From: an uncultured Prevotella sp. | GTDB taxonomy: Bacteria; Bacteroidota; Bacteroidia; Bacteroidales; Bacteroidaceae | NCBI GenBank assembly: GCA_934230115.1 | Contig: CAKQEI010000043.1 | Coordinates: forward strand, 1 to 21,410 | DNA: 21,410 bases | Direction of reading: 5' to 3' | In this document: positions 14,457 through 21,410 of the stretch, in pieces | Numbering within the stretch: position 1 is the first letter of the stretch | How the letters are laid out: every line of letters begins with the position of its first letter | The notes under the pieces: generated by a model | Told to the model about the DNA's origin: nothing | The model's input: the letters and a program-made list of their open reading frames with translations, nothing else | Database searches by the model: none | Position numbers and translations under genes: made by a program

Positions 14457-16718
14457 CTATTTCTTCAGCGTCATCTTCAGCGTCTTGCCCTCTACAAGCT
14501 GCTTGTGCGAGATGCGGAAGCTGTTGAGTTTCTTGCCGCCCAAGGTCATTGAGTTGATGTAGAGCTGCGAGGGCGATGTGCGGTCGGTCTCAATCACTAT
14601 GTCGCCTTGCGGATAGTATTTGGGGTCGAGATGCAGAGTCACCTTGCTGAATGCGGGAGTTGTAAGAGTGTAGTAGGGTGAGCCCGGACAGTCGGGGTAG
14701 AAGCCGAGCATGGCGAATATAGCCCATGTAGACATGGTGCCGCAGTCGTCGTTGCCTGGTATTCCGTCGGGACGTGCCGAGTAGTACTTCTTGAGAAGTT
14801 CGGCTACGGTCTTTTGTGTGCGCCACTCCTCGCCCTTGAAGTAAGAGAAGAGGTAGGGGTAGGCAATGTCGGGCTCGTTGGCAGGGTCGTAGAGGTTCTT
14901 GTCGAACACCATCTGCAACTTGTCGATGAACTTGCGCTGTCCGCCCATGAGCTTGACAAGACCATGAACGTCGTGAGGAACATAGAAGGTGTAGTTCCAT
15001 GCCGAACCCTCGTGGAAACCGGGAGCGTTGCTGAAGTCGGCTCCGTCCTCAGGGTTGAATGGTGTAAGGAACGAGCCATCCTTCAGGATAGGGCGCAATG
15101 TGCCCGACTCCTTCGAGTAGTAGTGCTTATAGCCAAGAGAGCGTTGGCGGAAGAGCTTGGAGTCGGCAGTCTTGCCGAGCGACTGGGCGAGCAACGAGAG
15201 AGCGTTGTCGGCTACATAATACTCCAATGCGTGCGACACAGAGTTGTCGCCCGAAAGGTCGGCCTCGTACATTCCCATTGGTATATAGCCCTTGGTGTAG
15301 TACCAGTCGATGTCGGGACGCATCTTATTCTCCTTGCCAGGCAAGGTGGCTGAGGCGTGGAAAGCCTTGTAGGCAGTCTCGATGTCGAAGTTGCGCAATC
15401 CTTTAAGATATGTGTCGGTGATGATAGGTATCGACGGGTCGCCCTCCATAGTCCATGTCTCGCGTCCGTAGAGTTCCCATTTCGGCATCCATCCCCATTC
15501 CTTGTACATGTCGATCATCGATCTTACCATCTCCTCCTGACGGTCGGGGAAGAGAAGCGTCTGAAGCTGGGATAGGTTGCGGTAGGTGTCCCAAAGCGAG
15601 AACACGGTGTAGCGGTTGCCCTTGGTCTTCAGTATCTCGTCGCCTTCCATGCGTGGGTATTCTCCGTTCACGTCCTGAAGTACGTTCGGGTGAATCTGGG
15701 TGTGGTAGAGTGCAGTGTAGAAAAGGCGCAGCTGCTCCTCGGTGCCACCCTCTACGGTGATGCGGTCGAGAATATTCGACCAGTCGGCACGCGATTCGCT
15801 CACCACACGCTCGAAGTTGCGCTGAGGCTGCTCTGCATTAAGATTCTCGCGGGCATTGGCAATGCTTACGAACGACACGCCAATCTGCACCTCCACCTGC
15901 TCTTTGTCCTCGCAGTCGAACGACATGAAGTAGCCTATGTCGTTGCCTGCCATGTCGCGTCCGTAGTTGGTGTAGATTTTGTACTTGCCGCTGTACACGT
16001 CCCAGTCCTTGGCAGCTCCCAACATGTCGGGCTGCTTCTTCCAGTAGCCGCTCTTCTTGGGAGCCTTGCTCACGCGCACTACGAAGTACATGGGGAACAC
16101 AGCCTGAGGATTGTAGCAGAATGTGCCAAGAAGACGCATACCCTCAAACTCGGTGTCGCTGACGCGTCGGAGAGTGGCACCAATCTCGTTGGTGAGTCCG
16201 TTGCCGAGGTTGAAGAGCAGGTTGCCCTGTCCCTTGGGGAATGTGAAACGCTCTATCGACGAGCGCATCGTAGAAGACACCTCGCATCGGATGCCATACT
16301 TCGTAAGCTCGTTGCTGTAGTAGCCGGGGCGTGCCTGTTCGTTGCGGTATTCCGAACCATAGCTGCGATAGTCTACGTTCAGTTCGCCAGTAGTAGGCAT
16401 TGTGAGCAGAGTGCCAAGCTCCGGACATCCCACACCGCTTAGAGTGACGTGGGCAAAGCCTGTGAAATACTTGTTGTGATACTCGTAAGGAGCCGACCAC
16501 CAACGCTTGTCCTTGTCTTCCTTGTTGAGGTCGGAACCCATCACGTTGAAGGGCACTACCGACATGAGACCATGCGGACGCACGGCACCGGGGTTGCATA
16601 CACTGAAATTGGTTGTGCCGATGAAGGGGTCGACATAGTCAACGCCCGACTTCGCCTCGGCTGTCATTGCCATCGATGCAAAGAGCGAGGCTATGAGCGA
16701 AAGTTTTAAAATATTCAT
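14457..16718 (-). CDS. GH92 family alpha-mannosidase
   Basis: This 753-residue exported enzyme belongs to glycoside hydrolase family 92, Ca2+-dependent exo-alpha-mannosidases that trim host or fungal N-glycans and mannans. Signal peptide MNILKLSLIASLFASMAMTAEA is followed by an N-terminal beta-sandwich (VDYVDPFIGT at 26-35, NPGAVRPHG at 42-50) and an (alpha/alpha)6 barrel. Family blocks are FSLWDTYR at 373-380, GFHEGSAWNYTF at 567-578 with the general acid Glu570, and GNDDCGTMS at 655-663 with the aspartates expected to act as base. No active-site residue looks lost. It has its own promoter at 16786-16817 and is divergent from the OmpA-like gene. Linkage specificity (alpha-1,2, -1,3 or -1,6) cannot be told. 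Confidence 0.93.
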   Translation of the reverse strand: MNILKLSLIASLFASMAMTAEAKSGVDYVDPFIGTTNFSVCNPGAVRPHGLMSVVPFNVMGSDLNKEDKDKRWWSAPYEYHNKYFTGFAHVTLSGVGCPELGTLLTMPTTGELNVDYRSYGSEYRNEQARPGYYSNELTKYGIRCEVSSTMRSSIERFTFPKGQGNLLFNLGNGLTNEIGATLRRVSDTEFEGMRLLGTFCYNPQAVFPMYFVVRVSKAPKKSGYWKKQPDMLGAAKDWDVYSGKYKIYTNYGRDMAGNDIGYFMSFDCEDKEQVEVQIGVSFVSIANARENLNAEQPQRNFERVVSESRADWSNILDRITVEGGTEEQLRLFYTALYHTQIHPNVLQDVNGEYPRMEGDEILKTKGNRYTVFSLWDTYRNLSQLQTLLFPDRQEEMVRSMIDMYKEWGWMPKWELYGRETWTMEGDPSIPIITDTYLKGLRNFDIETAYKAFHASATLPGKENKMRPDIDWYYTKGYIPMGMYEADLSGDNSVSHALEYYVADNALSLLAQSLGKTADSKLFRQRSLGYKHYYSKESGTLRPILKDGSFLTPFNPEDGADFSNAPGFHEGSAWNYTFYVPHDVHGLVKLMGGQRKFIDKLQMVFDKNLYDPANEPDIAYPYLFSYFKGEEWRTQKTVAELLKKYYSARPDGIPGNDDCGTMSTWAIFAMLGFYPDCPGSPYYTLTTPAFSKVTLHLDPKYYPQGDIVIETDRTSPSQLYINSMTLGGKKLNSFRISHKQLVEGKTLKMTLKK

Positions 16719-16785
16719 TTGCTTTATTTTGATTGATTTTTGTTTTGTTTCTTAAGATAGTAATAGTTGTGTAAATTTGGTAATG

Positions 16786-16817
16786 CAAAAATAACTATTA
16801 TCCATGAAACAAGCAAA
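16786..16817 (-). promoter_or_regulatory. Bacteroidetes-type promoter of the GH92 gene
   Basis: On the minus strand TTTG (16814-16817), a 20-base spacer and TATTTTTG (16786-16793) match the consensus. The leader to the ATG at 16718 is about 60 bases. Confidence 0.65.
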
Positions 16818-16884
16818 TAATAGCCGTGCAAGTTAAAATAATTTAAAGACATTCAACATTTTAGCTATTCTAACATCTTATTTA

Positions 16885-16915
16885 TAGCTTTGCAAGAGTT
16901 TAAATGCTAACTTTG
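16885..16915 (+). promoter_or_regulatory. Candidate promoter(s) of the OmpA-like gene
   Basis: Two -7-like elements are present: TAGCTTTG (16885-16892) and TAACTTTG (16908-16915). Neither has an ideal TTTG 19-21 bases upstream. The TTTG inside the first is 15 bases from the second, which is too close for a standard promoter. Either may be used. Confidence 0.4.
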
Positions 16916-16957
16916 CAACAGATATAAGCTAAATAACAACAAATTGAAGATAAAGAT

Positions 16958-17812
16958 ATGAAGAAATGTAATGTATTAGCTATCGCTATGCTCGCAGGCT
17001 TGCTGTCATTCACAAGCTGCGCAATGAAGAAGGATCTTGACAACTGCCGCCTTGAGAACAGGGAACTCTCAGGCAACTATCAGAACGCTAAGGAGCAGCT
17101 TGCCGCCTCGCAGGCACGTGTGGCTTCGCTTGAGGACCAACTCTCACAGGCTAAGAAGGATTATGCTTCGCTGCAGGGCTCACTCGACAAGAGTCTTACC
17201 AACGCAAGCGCAAACAACGTGAATATATCTAAGCTTGTTGACCAGATCAACGAGTCGAACCAGTACATCCGCCACTTGGTGGAGGTGAAGTCGAAGAGCG
17301 ACTCGCTCAACATGGTGCTCACCAACAACCTCACACGCTCGCTTAGCAAGGAGGAGATGAAGGAGGTTGACGTGCAGGTGCTCAAGGGCGTTGTCTACAT
17401 CTCGCTTGCCGACAACATGCTCTACAAGAGCGGCTCGTACGAAATCAACGAGCGTGCTGCCGAGACTCTCAGCAAGATTGCCAAGATCATCACCGACTAC
17501 AAGGACTATGAGGTGCTCATCGAGGGTAACACCGACAACGTGCCTGTAAACACAAGCGCGCCGACAATGAAGAACATCCGCAACAACTGGGACCTCTCTG
17601 CCCTTCGCGCATCAAGCGTGGTGCAGGCTTTGCAGAACGAGTATGGTGTGGATCCGAAGCGTCTCACAGCAGGCGGACGTGGCGAGTATAACCCTGTGAC
17701 AACCAACTCTACCGAGGTGGGAAAGCAGCGCAACCGCCGCACTCAGATTATCATCACTCCGAAGCTCGACCAGTTTATGGACCTTATCGACAAGGCTCCC
17801 GAAAACGAGTAA
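16958..17812 (+). CDS. OmpA-family lipoprotein with coiled coil
   Basis: This 284-residue protein is probably anchored to the outer membrane by lipid at Cys21 (LLSFTSC), with its C-terminal domain holding peptidoglycan. Residues 25-115 are rich in heptad-like patterns (NCRLENRELSGN, EQLAASQARVASLEDQLSQ) that predict a coiled coil. The OmpA-like domain follows from about 140. It includes IEGNTDNVP, NWDLSALRASSVVQAL and RLTAGGRGEYNPV, and ends in NRRTQIII. The Asp of GNTDN and the Arg of LSALRA correspond to the diaminopimelate-binding pair. There is no beta-barrel part, so it resembles Pal or MotB-like proteins more than true OmpA. The 66-144 bases to the sulfatase show no clear terminator. 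Confidence 0.88.
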   Translation: MKKCNVLAIAMLAGLLSFTSCAMKKDLDNCRLENRELSGNYQNAKEQLAASQARVASLEDQLSQAKKDYASLQGSLDKSLTNASANNVNISKLVDQINESNQYIRHLVEVKSKSDSLNMVLTNNLTRSLSKEEMKEVDVQVLKGVVYISLADNMLYKSGSYEINERAAETLSKIAKIITDYKDYEVLIEGNTDNVPVNTSAPTMKNIRNNWDLSALRASSVVQALQNEYGVDPKRLTAGGRGEYNPVTTNSTEVGKQRNRRTQIIITPKLDQFMDLIDKAPENE

Positions 17813-17956
17813 GCTAAGGAGGGTACATGTGTGAACCCCACATTATATAATATAATGTATTATTGAACTACGAAGAGGGTGTTTCAAAACGGAATCGACA
17901 GATTTCTTTTGAAATATCCTCTTTTTCCTTATCTCAAATTTACTATTTTTTTTACT
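17813..17956. other. Gap between OmpA-like and sulfatase genes
   Basis: An A/T-rich 8-bp inverted repeat (ACATTATA at 17840-17847 with 17851-17858) lacks a T-run and is a poor terminator. I see no TAnnTTTG promoter here, so the sulfatase gene may be read from the OmpA-like promoter or from a promoter of another type. Confidence 0.4.
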
Positions 17957-19495
17957 ATGAACTTAAAACTATTCTCTACTCTTGCTGCCGCCACATTCTT
18001 GGGCTATGGCAGCGCGTGCGCTCAACAGAGCCAGTCGCGTCCAAACATTATTGTTTTTCTTGTCGACGACATGGGATGGCAGGACACTTCGCTGCCGTTT
18101 TGGGACAAGAAGACTCGCTACAACGAAATGTATGAGACTCCCAACATGGAACGTCTTGCCAGTCAGGGCATGATGTTCACTCAGGCGTATGCCTGTCCCG
18201 TGAGTTCGCCTACAAGGTGCAGCCTGATGACGGGCATGAATATGGCTCGCCACCGTGTGACCAACTGGACTTTGGAGCGCGACAAGACCACGGACGGCAA
18301 GAGCGATGTGGTGAATCTGCCTGAATGGAACTATAATGGCATTGCACAGGCTGAGGCAGTGGCGCATACGGCTGTGGCTAAGTCGTTTGTGCAGGTGCTT
18401 AAGGATAGTGGCTATCACACTATTCATTGCGGTAAGGCTCATTGGGGCTCGATAGACACTCCGGGTGAGAACCCCTGCCACTTCGGCTTCGATGTTAATA
18501 TTACGGGTACGGCAGCAGGTGGTCTTGCCTCTTATCTGAGCGAATTTAACTACGGACACGACCGTGACGGAAAGCCCAACTCGCTTATGGCCATTCCCGG
18601 ACTTGAGAAGTATTGGGGTACGGGCACTTTCGTGACCGAGGCTCTTACGAAGGAGGCTATCAGTTCGCTCGACAAGGCCAAGAAATATGGTCAGCCTTTC
18701 TATCTCTATATGTCGCATTATGCCGTTCATATCCCGATAGACAAGGATATGCGATTCTTCCCGAAATATGTGCGCAAGGGACTGTCCGACAAGGATGCGG
18801 CTTATGCCTCGCTTGTGGAGGGGATGGACAAGAGCTTGGGCGACATAATGGACTGGCTCGATAAGAACGATGAGGCTAAGAATACTATCATCGTGTTCCT
18901 TGGCGACAATGGCGGCTTGGCTTGCAATCCTAAGTTCCGCGAGGGCCCTCTATTCACTCAGAACTCTCCGCTCAAAAGTGGCAAGGGTTCGCTATATGAG
19001 GGTGGCATTCGTGTGCCATTCATCGTGAAGTGGGGCGACAAGGTGAAGGCTGGCACCCGCAACGACAACAGCATCATCATCGAGGACCTTTATCCCACAA
19101 TTCTCGACATGGCTGGTGTGAAGCAATACAAAGTGCCGCAGACCATAGACGGCATGGACATTGTGCCGCTGATGGAGGGAAAGAGCGACAAGAATCTCGT
19201 TAATCGCAGTCTTGTGTGGAACTTCCCCAATATTTGGGACGGCTATGGTCCTGGTGTAAACCTCAACTGTGCCATCCGCCGTGGCGACTGGAAACTGATT
19301 TATTATTACGGTACTGGTCGCAAGGAACTCTTCAATATCCCGCAGGACATTGGCGAAAACAACGATCTGTCGGCACAAAATCCTGCCAAGGTGAAGGAGC
19401 TGTCGGCTATTCTTGGCAAAACACTCCGCGAGATGAAGGCGCAACGCCCTACGTTTAAGGCTACGGGTGAGCCTTGCAAGTGGCCGGATGAATGA
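17957..19495 (+). CDS. S1 family sulfatase (serine type)
   Basis: This 512-residue exported sulfatase removes sulfate esters from a glycan. The start at ATG 17957 gives an export signal (MNLKLFSTLAAATFLGYGSACAQ); Cys21 makes a lipoprotein possible. The longer frame from 17879 adds 26 residues before the signal and is unlikely. Metal-site start IIVFLVDDMG (Asp37, Asp38) is followed by the modification motif S83-S-P-T-R87 in PVSSPTRCSLMTG. Ser83 would become formylglycine, which requires an anaerobic sulfatase-maturing radical-SAM enzyme encoded elsewhere. FLGDNGG supplies C-terminal metal ligands. The subfamily, and hence the substrate (mucin, glycosaminoglycan or algal glycan), cannot be settled here. 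It is convergent with the GH16 gene. Confidence 0.9.
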   Translation: MNLKLFSTLAAATFLGYGSACAQQSQSRPNIIVFLVDDMGWQDTSLPFWDKKTRYNEMYETPNMERLASQGMMFTQAYACPVSSPTRCSLMTGMNMARHRVTNWTLERDKTTDGKSDVVNLPEWNYNGIAQAEAVAHTAVAKSFVQVLKDSGYHTIHCGKAHWGSIDTPGENPCHFGFDVNITGTAAGGLASYLSEFNYGHDRDGKPNSLMAIPGLEKYWGTGTFVTEALTKEAISSLDKAKKYGQPFYLYMSHYAVHIPIDKDMRFFPKYVRKGLSDKDAAYASLVEGMDKSLGDIMDWLDKNDEAKNTIIVFLGDNGGLACNPKFREGPLFTQNSPLKSGKGSLYEGGIRVPFIVKWGDKVKAGTRNDNSIIIEDLYPTILDMAGVKQYKVPQTIDGMDIVPLMEGKSDKNLVNRSLVWNFPNIWDGYGPGVNLNCAIRRGDWKLIYYYGTGRKELFNIPQDIGENNDLSAQNPAKVKELSAILGKTLREMKAQRPTFKATGEPCKWPDE

Positions 19496-19550
19496 AAATG
19501 AGCTATTAATAATAGGACATATTACTCTCTATTACGAGGACTAAAATTTG

Positions 19551-19588
19551 TTTCCTCGGGAGGAAGCAAAATTTTCCTCCCGAGGAAA
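19551..19588. terminator. Hairpin between sulfatase and GH16 genes
   Basis: A perfect 15-bp stem (19551-19565 with 19574-19588, arm TTTCCTCGGGAGGAA) has an 8-base loop. It lies 55 bases after the sulfatase stop and 7 bases beyond the GH16 stop. The flanks are A/T-rich (AAATTTG on one side, AAATAAAAAATTAG on the other), but the T-runs are imperfect on both strands. It probably ends both transcripts. Confidence 0.7.
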
Positions 19589-19595
19589 TAAAAAA

Positions 19596-20378
19596 TTAGT
19601 CTCTCAGCTCATAAAATTTCACCCAGTCAATTTCCATTTCCACAGGCAACTGCTTAGGGTCGGCCTTGCCAACCCATGAGCCTTGTATCTGCATGTCGAC
19701 AAGCAGGTAGAAAGGAGTGCCGAACGGGTACTGGCCTTTCTCGTTGGTCTCAATGCGAGGGTAGGAGAAGGAGGTGCGACCGTTGATGGAGAAGACCAAG
19801 GAGTCGGGCAGAATCTCCACGGTGTAGGTGTTGAAACCGTCGCGGTCGATAGGTAGGGTAGAGCCATGAGGTGGGTTCTGGTCTTTCTTGAGCACGTGGG
19901 TGTAGTAAGTGTGCACGGTCTGATAGGCTATGTTGTCGTGGTTGAGATGCTCCATGATGTCTATCTCGCCACCCTCTGGCCATTTTATCTCGTCGTCGGG
20001 CAACATCCATATAGCTGGCCATGCGCCCTGGGCACTGCCAAATTTGGCGCGCACTTCCACTTTGCCATATTTGATAGTGCGCTTGTGTTTGGTGTAGAGA
20101 CCGCCCGTTACGAAGCGGGCTGTGTCTGCCTCAAGATTGGTGTTAACCGCTCCTCGAAGAATCAATTTGCCATCGCGAACAGTGTATAGAGAGTCGGCGT
20201 CAGACATGTGACGTTTCCAATCGGCATTGGCACTGCGTGGAATCTTCGACCATGAGTGGCTGTCGAAGGTCTTCGCGTTGAAATGGTCTTGCCATACGAG
20301 TTGGTACTTGTGGGGGGATGTTTGTGCAAGCGATGCTGCGCTTATGAGCAGGGCCGCGATTGTAGTGATGATTTTCAT
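19596..20378 (-). CDS. GH16 family glycoside hydrolase (beta-glucanase/laminarinase-like)
   Basis: This 260-residue exported endo-hydrolase cleaves beta-1,3- or mixed beta-1,3/1,4-glucans, or a related galactan. The start at ATG 20378 gives signal peptide MKIITTIAALLISAASLAQ; an upstream in-frame start at 20399 is less likely because it would lie over the -7 element. The jelly-roll fold includes FGSAQGAWPAIWMLP and the catalytic block GGEIDIMEH. In that block Glu138 is the nucleophile, Asp140 assists and Glu143 is acid/base. The bulged ExDxxE form seen here is typical of laminarinases rather than lichenases. The C-terminal strand VEMEIDWVKFYEL closes the sheet. The short length means no extra carbohydrate-binding module. 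It has no SusC/SusD partner in this window. Confidence 0.92.
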   Translation of the reverse strand: MKIITTIAALLISAASLAQTSPHKYQLVWQDHFNAKTFDSHSWSKIPRSANADWKRHMSDADSLYTVRDGKLILRGAVNTNLEADTARFVTGGLYTKHKRTIKYGKVEVRAKFGSAQGAWPAIWMLPDDEIKWPEGGEIDIMEHLNHDNIAYQTVHTYYTHVLKKDQNPPHGSTLPIDRDGFNTYTVEILPDSLVFSINGRTSFSYPRIETNEKGQYPFGTPFYLLVDMQIQGSWVGKADPKQLPVEMEIDWVKFYELRD

Positions 20379-20396
20379 TTGTTTTAGTTTTTTATG

Positions 20397-20404
20397 CAAA
20401 GGTA
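20397..20404 (-). promoter_or_regulatory. Candidate -7 element of the GH16 gene
   Basis: TACCTTTG on the minus strand lies 18 bases before ATG 20378. The upstream half is only T-rich, without a clear TTTG at 19-21 bases, so the assignment is partial. Confidence 0.4.
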
Positions 20405-20477
20405 GTTTGTTTGATTGAGAAAAATCTTAAATGTTGCTTTAAGTTGCTCGTTTTTTATATTAAATACTATTAAATCC

Positions 20478-20508
20478 TTTGTGTATTCCGCTGAAAATGA
20501 TAACTTTG
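20478..20508 (+). promoter_or_regulatory. Canonical promoter without an evident gene
   Basis: TTTG (20478-20481), a 19-base spacer and TAACTTTG (20501-20508) match the consensus fully. Downstream on the plus strand is the uncharacterised block 20521-20860, then the rRNA promoter. It may act as a distal rRNA promoter, or drive an unrecognised small RNA. Confidence 0.6.
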
Positions 20509-20529
20509 CAAATTGAAATTTGACATATA

Positions 20530-20691
20530 TCAATCAATTCGGCTAACTACACGTAAGCAATCGTTCTCTGCAATCGGCAAAGCAGTCATTCCATGATCGG
20601 CAATATGGCTCCACGTCCCTTTGTAGTCTTTATAATTCCAACGACTTATTGTATAGTCGCCATTGACCCGTGTCCGAGTCGTCGGCGCGTG
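20530..20691 (-). pseudogene. Possible protein-coding remnant, family unknown
   Basis: Between in-frame stops at 20692-20694 and 20530-20532 the minus strand reads 53 codons. Their composition looks protein-like and is rich in aromatic residues (NGDYTISRWNYKDYKGTW, then HIADHGMTALPIAEND). The only ATG is at codon 35, so it is not a complete gene. I do not recognise the family. It could be the end of a decayed gene, or a repeat that happens to be open. Confidence 0.3.
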
Positions 20692-20748
20692 TTAGGGGCG
20701 TGATATCCCCACACCATAAGCGACATTTTTCCGTAATGCCGCCTCGAG

Positions 20749-20796
20749 TAGGCGTAAAAATTGCGTAAAGATGCCGACAGGGGCTGTTTACGCCTA
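20749..20796. repeat. 10-bp perfect inverted repeat
   Basis: TAGGCGTAAA (20749-20758) and TTTACGCCTA (20787-20796) are exact reverse complements around 28 bases. The left arm can instead pair locally (CGCCT, CGAGT, AGGCG), so alternative folds exist. No T-run follows on either strand, so it does not look like a simple terminator. Confidence 0.6.
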
Positions 20797-20945
20797 TGCG
20801 TAGTAGACCTTGACTTGAATGTATAGGTTATGGCTGATGCTGTGGCATGTTATATATATTATAATGTGTACGGGCACAAAACACGATGTATATTGTAAAT
20901 ATATGTTAAAATATAGATATTTGCTTACATTTTTCCATTGAAAGT

Positions 20946-20976
20946 TTTGGTGGTTCGAGAAAAAGTCATACCTTTG
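20946..20976 (+). promoter_or_regulatory. rRNA operon promoter
   Basis: TTTG (20946-20949), a 19-base spacer and TACCTTTG (20969-20976) match the consensus exactly. The preceding 60-70 bases are strongly A/T-rich, as an UP-type element would be. It predicts a start near 20983 and a leader of about 260 bases before 16S. Confidence 0.8.
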
Positions 20977-20982
20977 CATCCG

Positions 20983-21240
20983 CTTTCGAGAACGAACGAA
21001 ACCTCAAGCAAAACGAGGTTGAGAAGTGTTCGGGAAGGCGATAAAGAAAGAGTTCTTTGAAAAGATTTACATAAGACAGATAAAGTAGTACAAGAAGCGA
21101 GAATGAAGAAATTCATTCTTGGGTAGAAGAAAAACGAACCGTCAAGTTTGTTTGACTTTAGACTCTAATTTGGAAGCTCGTTCTGAAACAGATACAAACA
21201 AATGCAGTCTTAGCAATAAGGCAGCAGTAAAAGATATTTT
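20983..21240 (+). other. rRNA operon leader
   Basis: This is the transcribed spacer upstream of 16S. It holds small hairpins: AACCTC/GAGGTT at 21000-21005 and 21015-21020, and AGAATGAA/TTCATTCT at 21100-21107 and 21112-21119 closed by a GAAA tetraloop. It also holds a BoxA-like site and, further on, sequence that would pair with the region beyond 16S for RNase III processing, which cannot be checked because 16S is cut off. Confidence 0.65.
21052..21060 (+). promoter_or_regulatory. BoxA-like antitermination site
   Basis: GTTCTTTGA resembles the BoxA core (GCTCTTTAA) bound by NusB/S10 and lies in the rRNA leader where BoxA is expected. Confidence 0.5.
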
Positions 21241-21410
21241 ACAATGTAGAGTTTGATCCTGGCTCAGGATGAACGCTAGCTACAGGCTTAACACATGCAA
21301 GTCGAGGGGCAGCATGAACTTAGCTTGCTAAGTTTGATGGCGACCGGCGCACGGGTGAGTAACGCGTATCCAACCTGCCCTTGTCCACTGGATAACCCGT
21401 CGAAAGGCGG
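21241..21410 (+). rRNA. 16S ribosomal RNA, 5' part
   Basis: The universal sequence AGAGTTTGATCCTGGCTCAG begins at 21248, which places position 1 near 21241. It is followed by GATGAACGCTAGCTACAGG, AACACATGCAAGTCGA and GGCGCACGGGTGAGTAACGC. The 5' variable loop (GGGGCAGCATGAACTTAGC and on) resembles Prevotellaceae. The gene runs off the window end; 23S, 5S and tRNAs would follow outside. Confidence 0.97.

Larger units (their letters stand above)
20521..20860. other. Uncharacterised block between GH16 gene and rRNA promoter
   Basis: No intact gene is evident. The block is richer in G+C than its flanks. It contains a minus-strand open frame of 53 codons and a 10-bp inverted repeat at 20749-20796, both listed separately. 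It may be a gene remnant, a dispersed repeat or a structured RNA. Confidence 0.4.

Noticed and set aside
15690..16442. A 250-codon open frame antisense to the GH92 gene
   Set aside because: It has no conserved motifs and is fully explained as a shadow of the GH92 coding sequence.
20794..20979. A 61-codon minus-strand open frame upstream of 16S
   Set aside because: It covers the rRNA promoter and the A/T-rich element before it, and its residues reflect base composition.
1..21410. CRISPR arrays, insertion sequences, prophage or tRNA genes
   Set aside because: I looked for evenly spaced direct repeats, transposase or integrase motifs and cloverleaf sequences and found none.

Overview
The window looks like ordinary chromosome from a member of the Bacteroidales, most likely the Prevotellaceae. 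Three things point there. A 16S rRNA gene begins near 21241 and its first ~170 bases have a Prevotella-like 5' region. Many genes are preceded by the Bacteroidetes-type sigma promoter, TTTG about 19-20 bases before TAnnTTTG. The gene content also fits: GH92, GH16, an S1 sulfatase, PorT-like barrels and an Aat/ClpS/ClpA cluster. I see no phage, insertion sequence, CRISPR array or tRNA gene.

Left part (1-4892): a gene-free, hairpin-rich stretch (1-455) ends with the terminator of mdh (malate dehydrogenase, minus strand). Upstream of mdh, on the same strand, lies an N-degron proteolysis cluster, aat-clpS-clpA. It encodes the transferase that adds Leu/Phe to protein N-termini, the adaptor that recognises such ends, and the unfoldase that feeds ClpP. 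clpA has no ATG near its start and probably uses TTG.

Middle part (4893-11009): single genes, often in convergent pairs that share a symmetric two-way terminator. They are an outer-membrane beta-barrel, a VanZ-like membrane protein, a neurotransmitter:sodium symporter, a NUDIX hydrolase with a zinc ribbon, and two divergent exported esterases (a sialate O-acetylesterase-type SGNH enzyme and an alpha/beta hydrolase). The esterases may remove acetyl groups from glycans.

Right-middle part (11010-14371): a compact minus-strand run reads sufT-like, then lpxH, then rnr (Fe-S assembly, lipid A synthesis, RNA decay). It looks like a housekeeping operon.

Right part (14457-20378): glycan-degrading enzymes and an envelope protein. 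A GH92 alpha-mannosidase is divergent from an OmpA-family lipoprotein. They are followed by a serine-type S1 sulfatase and a convergent GH16 beta-glucanase. There is no SusC/SusD pair, so this is not a classical polysaccharide utilisation locus within the window.

End (20379-21410): 860 bases with no convincing intact gene. They hold a canonical promoter at 20478-20508, a block of unknown nature with a protein-like 53-codon frame and a strong inverted repeat, a second canonical promoter at 20946-20976, the rRNA leader with a BoxA-like site, and the start of 16S rRNA. The block between the two promoters and the hairpin series at 112-266 are the only stretches the annotation does not explain. 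I do not see a clearly new multi-gene system.
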